A DNA stretch of 64,000 nucleotides from Vitellaria paradoxa (Eukaryota; Streptophyta; Magnoliopsida; Ericales; Sapotaceae), in assembly GCA_019916065.1 (NCBI GenBank), contig CM034244.1, positions 24,358,471 through 24,422,470 of the forward strand, written 5' to 3'. Below the pieces are notes generated by a model. It was not told the origin of the DNA and did not search any database. It was given only the letters and a program-made list of their open reading frames with translations. This document shows, one piece after another, positions 34,400 to 44,641 of the stretch; within the stretch, counting starts at the first letter, position 1; each line of letters opens with the position of its first letter. The translations under genes were made by a program, and so were the position numbers.

Positions 34400-36146
34400 T
34401 CAATTAGAACTGTTTAGGGCTATGTCCTCTGATAGATCTAAGTAGGTCAGGTCATGTTTAATAGTTTCTTTCCAACTTCTCTTGGGTCTTCCTCTACTTC
34501 TCCTACTCCTGACAATCTTCATACTTTCACATCTTTTAACAGGTGCCTCCGCTGGACGCCTTCTAACATGGTCAAACCATTTTAATCGGTTTTCTCTCAT
34601 TTTATCTTCAATCGGTGCTATTCCTACTTTGCCCCTAATCTTCTCGTTCTTAATCCTATTTTTTCTTGTAATCCGCACATCCACCTTAGTATCCTCATCT
34701 CCGCAACTGCCATCTTCTAACTATGATTATGCTTTACTGTCCAACACTCTGATCCATATAGTAGCGTTGGTCTAACCGCCACCTTATAATATTTTCCTTT
34801 CACCTTGGGGGAACTTTCGGTCGCACAAGACCCCTGAAGCACTCCTCCATTTGGTCCACCCAGCTTGAATCCTGTGACTTACATCAGTATTAATCCCTCC
34901 ATCTTGTTGCACTATAGATCCAAGGTACCTAAATTTATCTTTCTCTATAATCTTTTGTGTGCCTAAACTTACTTCTATACTACCCGTTATCCTACTTTGA
35001 CTAAACTTACATTCCATATATTCCGTCTTGTATCGGTTTAGCCTAAACCTTTTTGTTTCTAACGTTTCCCGCCACAATTCTAGCTTAGCATTCACTCCTT
35101 CTCTCGTCTCATCTACTAAAACAATATCATCTGCAAATAGCATACACCACGGCACCTCATCCTGAATATGTCTTGTAATCTCAAACAAGTACGGGCTTAA
35201 CGCTGAGCTTTGATGTAAATCAATCGTGATAGGGAACTCGTTAGTCTCTCCACCAGTCGTCCGTATAGATGTCATGGCTCTATCATACATGTCCTTTATC
35301 GCCTCTATATGCGACACACGCTCCTTTCTTTTCCAATACTCTCCATAGAATCTCCCTAGGAACCGGTCATATGCCTTCTCTAAATCGATGAACACCATAT
35401 GTAAATCTTTTTGATCTTCTTTATACTGTTCCGTTAACCTCCTCAAGAGAAAGATAGCCTCCATGGTTGATCTTCCAGGCATGAAACCAAATTGATTCTC
35501 TGAAACTTTTGTTGTCCGTCTTAGTCTTCTCCAATAACTCTCTCCCATAATTTCATCGTATGGCTCATCAATTTAATCCCACGGTAGTTCGCACAGTTCT
35601 GAATATCTCATTGTTCTTGTATATGGGTATAAGAATACTTTCGTCCATGCATCAGGCATCTTCTTGCTCTTTAGCACTACATTAAAAAGTTTTGTCAACC
35701 AACTTATGCCATCCTCTCCTAAGCACCTCCAAACCTCAATAGGGATACCATCTGGCCCAACCACTTTCCTATTTTTCACCTTTTTAATACTTCTTTTACT
35801 TCTTGCTTATTGATTCTCCTATAGAATATAAGATTTAATTCTTCCCTAAAAGTGGTAAACTGCCCCAATTGTATGTCACTACTACTGCTTTCGTTAAATA
35901 ACTCGTAGAAGTAGCTCTTCAATGCTCCTTTATCTCCTCTTCCTTTACTAATACCTTTTCATCCTCATCCTTAATGCATTTAACTTGATTTAAATCCTTG
36001 GTTCGTCTAGCTCTGGATTTAGTAAGCTTGAATCTCTCTTTCGCCCTCCTTAGTGTCAAGTCGCCTATATAAATCTCAAATGTCTTTGCCTTAGCCTCAC
36101 TAACTACCTTTTTGGTTTCTCTTCTAGCTTCTCTATATCTCTCCAA
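34400..36146 (-). pseudogene. Reverse transcriptase domain of the RTE LINE
   Basis: Right to left: an EAKAKTFEIYIGDLTLRRAK linker, KVVGPDGIPIEVWRCLGEDG (finger motif), ENQFGFMPGRSTMEAIFLLR, MVFIDLEKAYDR (first catalytic Asp), SALSPYLFEITRHIQDE, CMLFADDIVLVDE (the FADD catalytic pair), FRYLGSIVQQDG, and the terminal NRLKWFDHVRRRP with a GRPKRSWKE tail. A short in-frame loss after SPYLF removes residues usually present before TRHIQ. Frameshifts near 35560-35620 separate the fragments. Confidence 0.9.
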
Positions 36147-36448
36147 GTTCGCTTCATTTCGGTCGTTTTGCTATGATTTAAAACACTCTTTTAACTCTTA
36201 TCTTGTCTTGGACGGCCTCGTTCCACCACCATGCCTCTTTCTATGCCGGAGCACTCCCTTTGGATTCTCCTAAGGCTTCTTTTCCTACCCTCCTAATATA
36301 CTTTGCTATCTTATCCCACATAAATTTGCACTTTCATTTACCGTCCAAACGTCTTCCTCTAGTACTCTTTCCTGAATGCCGGTTGCTTATCACCTTTCAA
36401 GTTCCACCATTTAGTCTTTGAACATCTATACGACTTCTTTTTTCTAGT

Positions 36449-37223
36449 CTACCTTTGAAGCTGCACATCTATGATCAATAACCTATGTTGGGCAGTCAAG
36501 CTCTCCCCAGGTATAACTTTACAATCTTTACAAACTACGCAGTCTCTTTTCCTAGTTAAGAAGAAGTCAATATTTGACCTTGAGGAGCCACTCTTATAAG
36601 TCACCAAATGTTCCTCTCTCTTCCTAAAAAAGGTGTTCGTCACCATGAGATCATAAGCCACTGCAAACTCCAAAATATCCTTCCCTTCTTCATTTCTATT
36701 ACCGTAACCATATCCCCCATGTACTTCTATGTATTCATCTATGTCGCGTCTATATGACCGTTCAAATCTCCTCCTATGAAGACCATCTCTCCTTGAGGTA
36801 TCTCTAATAGCAATCCTTCCAAGTCTTCTCAAAATTTCTCCTTATGTATATCTCCTAAGCTCACCTGGGGGGCATAAGCACTAATTACGTTTACTATCTT
36901 TTCTCCTAACACTAACTTAATTGCAATAATCCTATCTCCACAGCGTTTTACATTAACTATATCTTCCTTTAGGTCTTTGTTTACTACTATGCCGACCCCA
37001 TTTCTCGATCTATTAAGTCCCGTATACCATAACTTATACCCAGTCCTCTCATCTCTTTAGCTTTTTGTCCCACCCACTTTGTCTCTTGCAAGCAAGCAAT
37101 TGCAATTCTTCTCCTTTTCATTGTATCCACCACTTCCATAAGTTTCCCAGTTAAGCTCCCAATATTCCAAGTACCTAATCTCAGCCTTCTATTTTGGACT
37201 AGCTTCCTTCCCCCCCCACTCAT
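36449..37223 (-). pseudogene. AP-type endonuclease domain of the RTE LINE
   Basis: It begins RRLRLGTWNIGSLTGKLMEV and IACLQETKWVGQKAKE (the N and E residues of the exonuclease-endonuclease-phosphatase fold). It continues with SAYAPQVS-like and GGDFNGH-like pieces near 36800-36880, SSRSNIDFFLTRKRD, and SLTAQHRLLIIDVQL, where the terminal His of the family's S-D/Q-H motif is present. It would nick the target site. Frameshifts around 36830-36990 break it. Confidence 0.85.
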
Positions 37224-37808
37224 CCAGGAAAGTGTGAGGATCCTTGCCTATTTAACACTGCACCCAGGCGCTGATGCAGCGGTCCTTGCTTATTTAACAC
37301 TGTACTCGGACCATACAGCGCGTCACTAAGTAGGGAACGCCTGCACGAAATCTCATTAGGTGTCAGAAAATCCATAAAAAAAATTCGACAAAATTTTACG
37401 CTGGCTGTCGACTATCTAACACAATCCTCCTCCTTTATTCGGGCTTGGAACCGGCTATGAAAAAAAAACATAGGCGGAGTTACTCTCGTCCTTAACTAAG
37501 TAAACAATTTAATTTGACTATAAAATTTGTGTTGCAGAGATGGACCCTTCATGTGGACACTAGAAAACCATAAAGCTGAATGAAAACCACATGATGATAA
37601 AAATTCCTGAAAAAACAGAGAAGTCGTGGATGAATGGATGAATAACATGATTTATTGTAGCGTAAGGAAAGACTTCTGACCAAATTTGAGTAAACTCCAA
37701 CCAGTAAAATCTAACCGAAATTTAAACTAATGCATGTAAGAATTCCTAAAAATAGAAATTTCCAGAAAACACAAGGATCTAAACAAAATCCTAACCATAG
37801 GATAATAA

Positions 37809-38045
37809 ATGAAAAGATCCGCGGCCAAACTCTTAGATTTTCCCAACTAAATAACATTCCCCTATACTGGTAGCTATGGCTTATGAACATTGATTTCGTC
37901 ACTTGTTCTCAAATAATTTGTATCTGCATGAAAAGATCCGCAGCCAAACACTTAGATTTTCCTAACTAAATAACATTCCCCTATGCTAATAGCTATGGCA
38001 TTTGAACATTGATTTCGTCACTTGTTCTCACATAATTTATATTAG
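37809..38045. repeat. 119-bp tandem duplication in GCP5 intron 4
   Basis: The block starting ATGAAAAGATCCGCGGCCAA at 37809 recurs at 37928 with a period of 119 bp and a handful of substitutions. Both copies end in TTTCGTCACTTGTTCTCA. Confidence 0.9.
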
Positions 38046-38460
38046 TCCCAGGCAGAGAAGAGGTATGAGGCTGTGAGAGGGGCAAGCTCTAAAATAGAAA
38101 CTTCAATATGAAGATGTTCTGAGGTGCTTTAAGAGGAATCTGGGAGTCTGCCAACGGATTTTGTCCTCTAGGTTTTTTTTTTTCTTTTTTCTTTTTCCTT
38201 CTCTGTGTGTGTCTGGGTGTGCATGGAATGTAGCCCGGAAATTAATTTGGAGGTGACGTGCTATTTAATTGAAGTTGCCTCCAAGCAAAAAGGGGTGGAA
38301 GAAAAGGTGCTTTTGAATTAACATATGGGCAAAACTTGTTCATGGTCAAACAATAGTTGTTTCTACATGCTGATGTAATTTTTAGCAGGTCCTGTTGCAT
38401 GCATTTGCTCATTTCCTAGCTTTCTTTTAATCTCTTGCATGAAAATTTATGCTTTCCCAG

Positions 38461-38540
38461 GTACTTCCATGCAGCAATGTCCCGGTTTTTGTAAATAATA
38501 ATGGAAGGAATCTAAACATCCACTTTCATTTTCTAATGAC
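38461..38540 (+). CDS. GCP5: GCP5 exon 5 (probable)
   Basis: After a TTTCCCAG acceptor, phase 0 gives VLPCSNVPVFVNNNGRNLNI, ending with 2 nt over before a GTGTAAG donor. Phase 2 joins exon 6 as ...MTAVTTMKSEG. The region is weakly conserved in the family, so the call rests on splice sites, phase and position. Confidence 0.55.
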
Positions 38541-38744
38541 GTGTAAGCTCTCTTTCCTCTCTGTGCAAATATTTATTTCAGTTGATATTTGAAATTTATT
38601 TTATCCTTCAATAGCAGCAGGTACTGACAATAATTTAGTATTCATTGATGTGGTTATTTCTTTCATTCATTTGTTTAGCCTTGTTTTTAGATTTTTTCTA
38701 TGCTTATCCTTGCATGATTGCATGCTGAATGTCCTGATTTGTAG

Positions 38745-39943
38745 GGCTGTTACCACTATGAAGTCTGAGGGCTTCTAGCACCACAGATTGAGTTCTCTTA
38801 TGCTGATGATGAGTTGGAACATCAGAATGTTCATCTCTAAATGTCTCAGAAGAGCAAAACGAGTCTGTGCGCTTGTTTCACATCTTCCTAATAGTTTGGG
38901 TGCGCTTGAGCAAAAATATTTTTCTGCTTAAACATATCATCAAGTATTTCCCTTGACAATTCTTCACAGAAACCTTTCAACGTGACACATCAAAACCAAT
39001 GGAATGTGATTCATGTGAAATTAGTGAGATGACAGATCTACGTGACTTTTCTGTACATCCTTGTCATATAGAACCAAATTTGAGTGAAAATCCTCTGTGC
39101 CTTGAGTCAGGGAAGCTAAACTGTTCATGGTTGTCTGGAAATCAATACACCAATAGTCAATGCGAAACAGACTGGCTGTGTAGTGGCACTGTGGAAAATC
39201 CTTTTTATGTAGACAGAAGGTCAGAACATGACACAATGTTCCATACTTCTGAATGTGGGTTGAACGGAAGTAATAGAAATACAGGATTCTTGAAGAAGCG
39301 TGTGTCGTATTTGAGCAATATGATTCCCACGGAAAATTCTTTAACAGAAGAAACAATTGATGATGATCAGCTTACAAATAGAAATGGCAGTTCATCAAAT
39401 TCATTTACTATGCGTCACTTGAAGTTCAAATACAATTCCAATCTTCTCAGCATGAACCCGATATTGTCTAAAAATGACTTGATCAGCAAGTGTGAGGACA
39501 AATGCAACACAGGCCATGCAGAACCTTTTCCTTGCTTCGATTTTTTCATTTGTAAAAGACCCTTGTAATGCATATCTGGAAAACTTAGGTACTAGTTCCA
39601 GAAATCAATTTGAAGCCGGGCTTACAGTTTTCAAGAACTCTAATGCTTCTGCTGCAATTGGTTTGAGCAATTTCCACAATAAAGAAGGCTGTGAGAGTCA
39701 TGAGATCTTGGTTGATATGAATGAGTTTCCTCATGTTTAATTTTACCACACAACCAAAGAGTGAGAAGAAAGATATGATTCCGGCAAATGTTTTTGGTGG
39801 AAGTGGTTGGCAGGGTATGCTCAGTTGTTTGGATAATACTGTCAGCTGTAGTGCCAGAGATCACACAAAGAGTTGGCAACCATATTTGATATACCACTTG
39901 ATTTTGTTATTGAGAAATGCCTCTTGCAGGAAATCTTGCTTCA
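38745..39943 (+). pseudogene. GCP5: GCP5 exon 6, acidic linker exon with several frameshifts and stops
   Basis: The 1199-nt exon joins the two GCP halves. It opens VTTMKSEG and then changes frame at 38776-38778 (TAG) to APQIEFSYADDELEHQN. Stops follow at 38838-38840 and 38929-38931, with frame changes before the long piece starting KPMECDSCEISEMTDL (38993 on). It slips again in the T-run near 39541-39546 (stop 39566-39568), near 39738-39740 (TAA), and near 39870, before ending in the conserved FDIPLDFVIEKCLLQEILLQ at the CA|GTATCC donor. Coding similarity therefore persists in patches across three frames. Small extra introns could bypass some of the breaks but not all. Confidence 0.75.
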
Positions 39944-41365
39944 GTATCCTCATAGTTTGTTACAGATGCCATCAATATTTATTAATAATATAAACTGTGT
40001 CTGTCTTTTCTATTTACTTAATTCTCTCCTTGGTGTCATGCCTGATGCAAACTTCAATCATGTTTGGTCCTCTGACTTATAGGTTGGAAGTTAACCATGT
40101 TGCAGTAGTTGCATTTTTGTTGTCTGGTTTAGCTTTTATTTTATAGCCTATTCAGCTGAGCCTGAAGTGGCACTGTGAGAACACATCCCACTAAAAATAT
40201 GACTTGCCCAGCATTTTTGGAAACAAAACTGTAACTGTGTAAAAGCAAATTTATGCAGTAGAAAGAATTTCCTGTTTTGGGTTTTTAGAATTTTTTCTGT
40301 GTTGCATGAAAGGTCGGTATTTGGAGGTAGAGGTTTCGAAGTGGCTTGGAGAAAGTTTTGGGGGTGAACTGTAGCTTTCTAGAGTCTAGAGGTTTTGAAC
40401 TTGGGTCATGTTCTGGAAGGGACTGAGAATATAGTTATTATGGCTCATGTTTCTGTCATTTTCTGTTGAAGGGGAGTCTGGAGTTGCTAATTACATGTCT
40501 CCCATATTTGGGGTGGCATTTTTTATTTGGTCTTTTTAGCTTGTAAAAAGCTTTTGTAGGTTCCACTGGCAAAGTTGCTTCGCTTGCAGTATTTTTCCAT
40601 CAAGGATCTACTTCTAGATATTGACGGCTTTGTGAAGGGTCGCTTGTATGTTTAAATATTTGATGAAGGCCTCATGCATTCCGGATTCAATCATGAAATT
40701 GTGTGATCTGTTCTCCTTGAAACACTGTGTCAGTTTTGAGTTGCAACTTATTCTGCCAATAACAGCCTCTAATATCCTTGTCCTTCGTCAAAGCCTTGTC
40801 CTTCCAGCTTGTAGGGCCTTCCTCGGCACTTTATGGAGCTCAATTTTATTTATTTTCATGGGTTTGAGAGTTGTGAGGAAGCTCTATTTCCATGCTTTGT
40901 CACTGAACTAGGAACCAGAGTTTTTTTTTCTTAAAGAAATTTGGCTGATGGTAATTGCTTTCTCTCATGAGGGGTTCATTTATGGTTTCAGACGCTGATG
41001 GATGTTTTAATCTTTTGAGAGAAGCGGGTGAATTTATTCAAAGATTAGAATTGCTAGATTGGACAAATTGATATCTATAATGATCAAGTGTTTGGTCGGC
41101 CCTCTTGGAAAATGAGGTGAAGATCCTGTCAGGGTGAAATGTGTTCTTTAACCACATTCCTCAGTGCCTCACCAACCTTGCAATATTGTATGTGTCCTTT
41201 TTTTTTTTTAAATTTCAGCGAAAAATATTCCTCCCTGTTTGCCTTTTGCGTTTTTCTTGAGTAAAGTTTTATTTGCACATAAGAAATGGTTTCTGATGTT
41301 CAAGTTGTTCCGGTTTGAAGTGTAACCAATACATGCTACTCATGTCTTTTCCTTAACGATGCCAG

Positions 41366-41507
41366 ATATTGGTACGTAAGCAAGTTAACCATTAAATTAC
41401 TTGAAGAAGGATTTGATTTGCAAGAACATTTGCTGGCGCTGCGGCGGTACCATTTTATGGAATTAGCAGACTGGGCAGATTTGTTTATCATGTCTCTTTG
41501 GCATCAT
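41366..41507 (+). CDS. GCP5: GCP5 exon 7
   Basis: 142 nt after GATGCCAG. One base completes the codon split with exon 6 (Gln), then YWYVSKLTIKLLEEGFDLQE and LRRYHFMELADWADLFIMSL to a phase 0 donor at 41508. This is the start of the C-terminal gamma-tubulin-binding domain. Confidence 0.92.
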
Positions 41508-41615
41508 GTATTTATGTCTGTCTAGTTGCTTTAATGTGTTATGTCTTTGATTATTTGGTCTGATAAACACATGGTCCCTTCTGATTTTGTTTCTCTGTCT
41601 TAATTTTGAAACTAG

Positions 41616-41781
41616 AAATCACATGTAACAGCGGCAGATTGGAGAGTATCAGAAATTCAGGGTTTACTTGAGATGTCAGTTCAGAGGTCTTCCTGTGAAA
41701 GAGACCATTGCAAGGAGAGGCTATTTGTATACATGAAGGAAAAGAGTAACAGCACGTTGCCTTTATCAACATCTACAATAG
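41616..41781 (+). CDS. GCP5: GCP5 exon 8
   Basis: 166 nt, phase 0 to phase 1. It codes KSHVTAADWRVSEIQGLLEM and RDHCKERLFVYMKEKS, continuing directly from ...LWHH of exon 7. Donor G|GTGAAT. Confidence 0.92.
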
Positions 41782-41912
41782 GTGAATCTTTATTTGAGTT
41801 GCAACATTTTCTTTTGTTTGTTTGTTTTGCTGCCCTGTATTTCTTTTCGTTCCATTTGAAATTGGAATATTTGACTTGATATTCTACATTTGTTTTGTTG
41901 CGCTTGTTGCAG

Positions 41913-42076
41913 AAGTCGGTTCATTTGATTTTTTAGGTTTGGGTTACAGAGTGAATTGGCCAGTCAGTATTGTTCTAACTCCAGGCGCGTTGAAAATATA
42001 TGCTCAGATATTCAATTTTCTAATTCGAGTCAAGCTCGCTGTTTTCTCATTAACTGATGTTTGGTGCTCATTGAAG
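41913..42076 (+). CDS. GCP5: GCP5 exon 9
   Basis: 164 nt, phase 1 to phase 0 after TTGTTGCAG. It codes FDFLGLGYRVNWPVSIVLTP and GALKIYAQIFNFLIRVKLAV, ending LTDVWCSLK. The Y.V.WP...VL/I..L..Y...F.FL...K pattern is the most conserved block of the GCP family and contacts gamma-tubulin. Confidence 0.94.
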
Positions 42077-42330
42077 GTAGATACGAAGCATATTTGTGAA
42101 ATATCTAAGCACTATGTCATATGCATATGCAAATATTTATGGAACTAAATTTGATACTGATTGTCAAATTAGAAAATAAAAGCTGTCTGTGTGCTCTTAT
42201 TGGGTTGAAAACCATATATGAATTATTTGTTACTATATTCTTTGGATGGATTATTTTGTTAACGTTTCCTTGCAACAAATAATGGGTAGTTATATTATGC
42301 ATTAAATGCTTTGGAGCAGCTGACTAGTGC

Positions 42331-44400
42331 TGTCACGCCCTTGATTTTCCCGTAAATCATGGCGCAGGTGAAACACATGCGTATCACATTATCAAACAAG
42401 TCTAGTCCCTGATCAAAGCAAAACCACAAGATAAATAAAATACAACTGGACTCATAGTCCCAAAATAATAAATTAACTTTCTGTAGCCTATACAACCCAA
42501 TGCAGACTCACTGTGTCAAATTATACAACTCTCAAAACAATATGCAAGGATCGAATGAAATGGGATAGCTCTGCCTCTTGACCTAGTGGTCTAGCCTGCC
42601 TATCAAGCACGGTCTTGTCAGAACCTACAACAGAGTCTACAGGGATGTAAGCACTCACAAAGTTGTGTACACAAAAAACAATAATGGCATGCCTTATCAT
42701 GCTACTAACATGGATGATGATAAACAAATTCCCAATATGTTACGGTCAACATAATCTCAAGAAGATACAATCATAAAATGAATAAACGTTGGCATTTTAT
42801 AATCATATCATCTTTATATTCTTAGTATTCCATTTTCATTATAACCACGAAAGCACAACATTTTGGTTTGTAAGATTGATTCGAACATTGGTACCCCGTC
42901 CAAATAAATGACCTCGCACACAATTGGAGAGTGATGTACCATCCGTTACACATAGTTCCGGTATATACTCACATATTCTTTGCACATAATTGAGGATCTA
43001 TCCCTCACACACAGTTTCGGGATAACTATGCCAACGTTATGCATCTGCTTCATTACATATGTTACTAGCCTAGTGGCACCATAACCTACCCTTGCGTAGG
43101 TTTAGGGACTCTCAACTCATGACTCTATTTTAGTACCTCTTAACCCCAAACAAAATCAACATAACTCGTAATTATAATCAATATTCATTTTATTTCATCT
43201 CAAAAACATATGAATATAATCACCATTCACATTAACCTTCATAATGACTATGCAAACCAAGGAACATATCACATCTTAAAACATCAATTTAATCAACAAA
43301 ATGTAAGATGAAATATAGTTGTTCATATGCACGTTCATACGGATGTTCGTACGTACGTGGGTACGGACCTCCATACGTACGTGGGTTCGGACAAAAGTTC
43401 CTCCCTAAGGAAGAACAAGCAAGAACAGTAGTCTCGAAGGCTGGGTCCAGGCGTCCGTATGTAGTGATCATACGAAAGAACAAGCAAGAACAGTAGTTTC
43501 GAAGTCTTAGTCCAGGCGTTCGTATGCAGCGATCATATGGATGCCAGCTGTCAGATATTTAAATTTCCAAGATTTCGTGTTCTATTTCACCATTTTCAAG
43601 CTCAATATGGTTGTCTCTACAAATTTGTAACAAACGTCTCTACTTGCAATGTTTTATATAACATCAAATCTTATGCATGTATCTTATTAAAACATCCTAT
43701 GGTAAATTTAACATGTGCATGGTATTTACTTCTAACTTTAGCTCATGCAACCCAATTTCAACATCCTATGTAAGCAAAGCAATGAAATCTATAAATCGCT
43801 ACCTCTTGAGAAACGGTGAAGGTAAGAATGAGGAAGTGATGATCTCCCCCTCCCCCCTTCCTTTCTTTTCTTCTGTCTTTACTTTACTTCTTCTCTCTTT
43901 TCTCTCGTCTTCCTTCTCCTCATAGGACATTCACACACTGTTTCTATTTTTCAAACTCTCAGCTGTCAGCTTTCACGATAAAGGTTTGCTTGGCAAATCA
44001 TTCTTTCCTCCCACTCATGTATGCTATGCACTTATATGTGTAAACATGAAATGGCAAGCACGAAGGCCACATGGAGCCTCCCTAGCATAGTTGGGCATTT
44101 GGGTGGGTCGTCCGCCCACGCGACATAGTTGTATATATTTATATACATATATGTGCATATAAAATTTAGTTGGTGGAAACATATCAGCAAATCCAGCAAT
44201 ACAAATAGACGTATGTACGACTGTTCGCATGGACTTGCGTATGTACGCCTGTGCGAAGAATTTTCCCATACTTAGAAATATTTAAGGCTTAAAATACTTA
44301 TTTCATGCAAAATGACCATTTTACCCCCTAGTGATTAAATTAAACAAAATCAATTGAATTAAAATGTGTATAATACCTAAATAAATGCATGGATAATAAC
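42331..44400. mobile_element. LTR-like block beginning TGTCACGCCC in GCP5 intron 9
   Basis: It starts TGTCACGCCC directly after the intron sequence GACTAGTGC. The left part shares short ordered motifs with the TGTCAC block at 13797 (for example TCTACAGGGATGTAAGCACT at 42636). No coding region accompanies it. The right edge is not certain; it lies before the CT microsatellite at 44408. Sequence resembling the left flank reappears at 44565. Confidence 0.45.
43413..43540. repeat. 65-bp tandem duplication inside the TGTCACGCCC block
   Basis: GAACAAGCAAGAACAGTAGT starts at 43413 and again at 43478. Both copies run through CCAGGCGTCCGTATG or CCAGGCGTTCGTATG and end in GATCATA. Just upstream, CGTACGTACGTGGGT and ATACGTACGTGGGT form short palindrome-rich repeats (43330-43390). 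Confidence 0.88.
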
Positions 44401-44407
44401 AAGTGTC

Positions 44408-44438
44408 TTCTTTCTTTCTCTCTCTCTCTCTCTCTCTG
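44408..44438. repeat. (CT)n microsatellite
   Basis: A CTTT-rich start followed by an uninterrupted CT run. Confidence 0.85.
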
Positions 44439-44641
44439 GTTTTTTTCTCAAATGACTTGTTTGGTTCTTCTACAATATTTTAATCTTGGTCAAAATGATG
44501 CACTACAAGTTAGTCCGTGGTAAGATTATAAGCTTTCTCACAAATATAGTTTGTAACTATGTAATAAATTAAATGCTTTGGAACAATTGATTAGTGCCTT
44601 CTTTTCTGTTTTGTTGTGGTGCTAGTTGTGAGTGATCAGAG

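Larger units (their letters stand above)
34328..37499 (-). mobile_element. Near full-length RTE-clade LINE in GCP5 intron 4, with target duplication
   Basis: The element body is 34346-37481 (about 3.1 kb, the normal RTE size) and reads right to left. It is flanked by ACTCTCATCCTTAACTAA (34328-34345) and ACTCTCGTCCTTAACTAA (37482-37499), an 18-bp target duplication with one mismatch. The order is 5' leader, AP-type endonuclease, reverse transcriptase, and a 3' end with a (TTTGG)n-type tail instead of poly(A). This is the RTE layout: one ORF with endonuclease and RT and a simple-repeat tail. Several frameshifts make it inactive. It lies antisense to the host gene. Confidence 0.92.

Noticed and set aside
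34482..34775. Plus-strand Leu-rich frame in the LINE
   Set aside because: It is antisense to the well-supported minus-strand reverse transcriptase.
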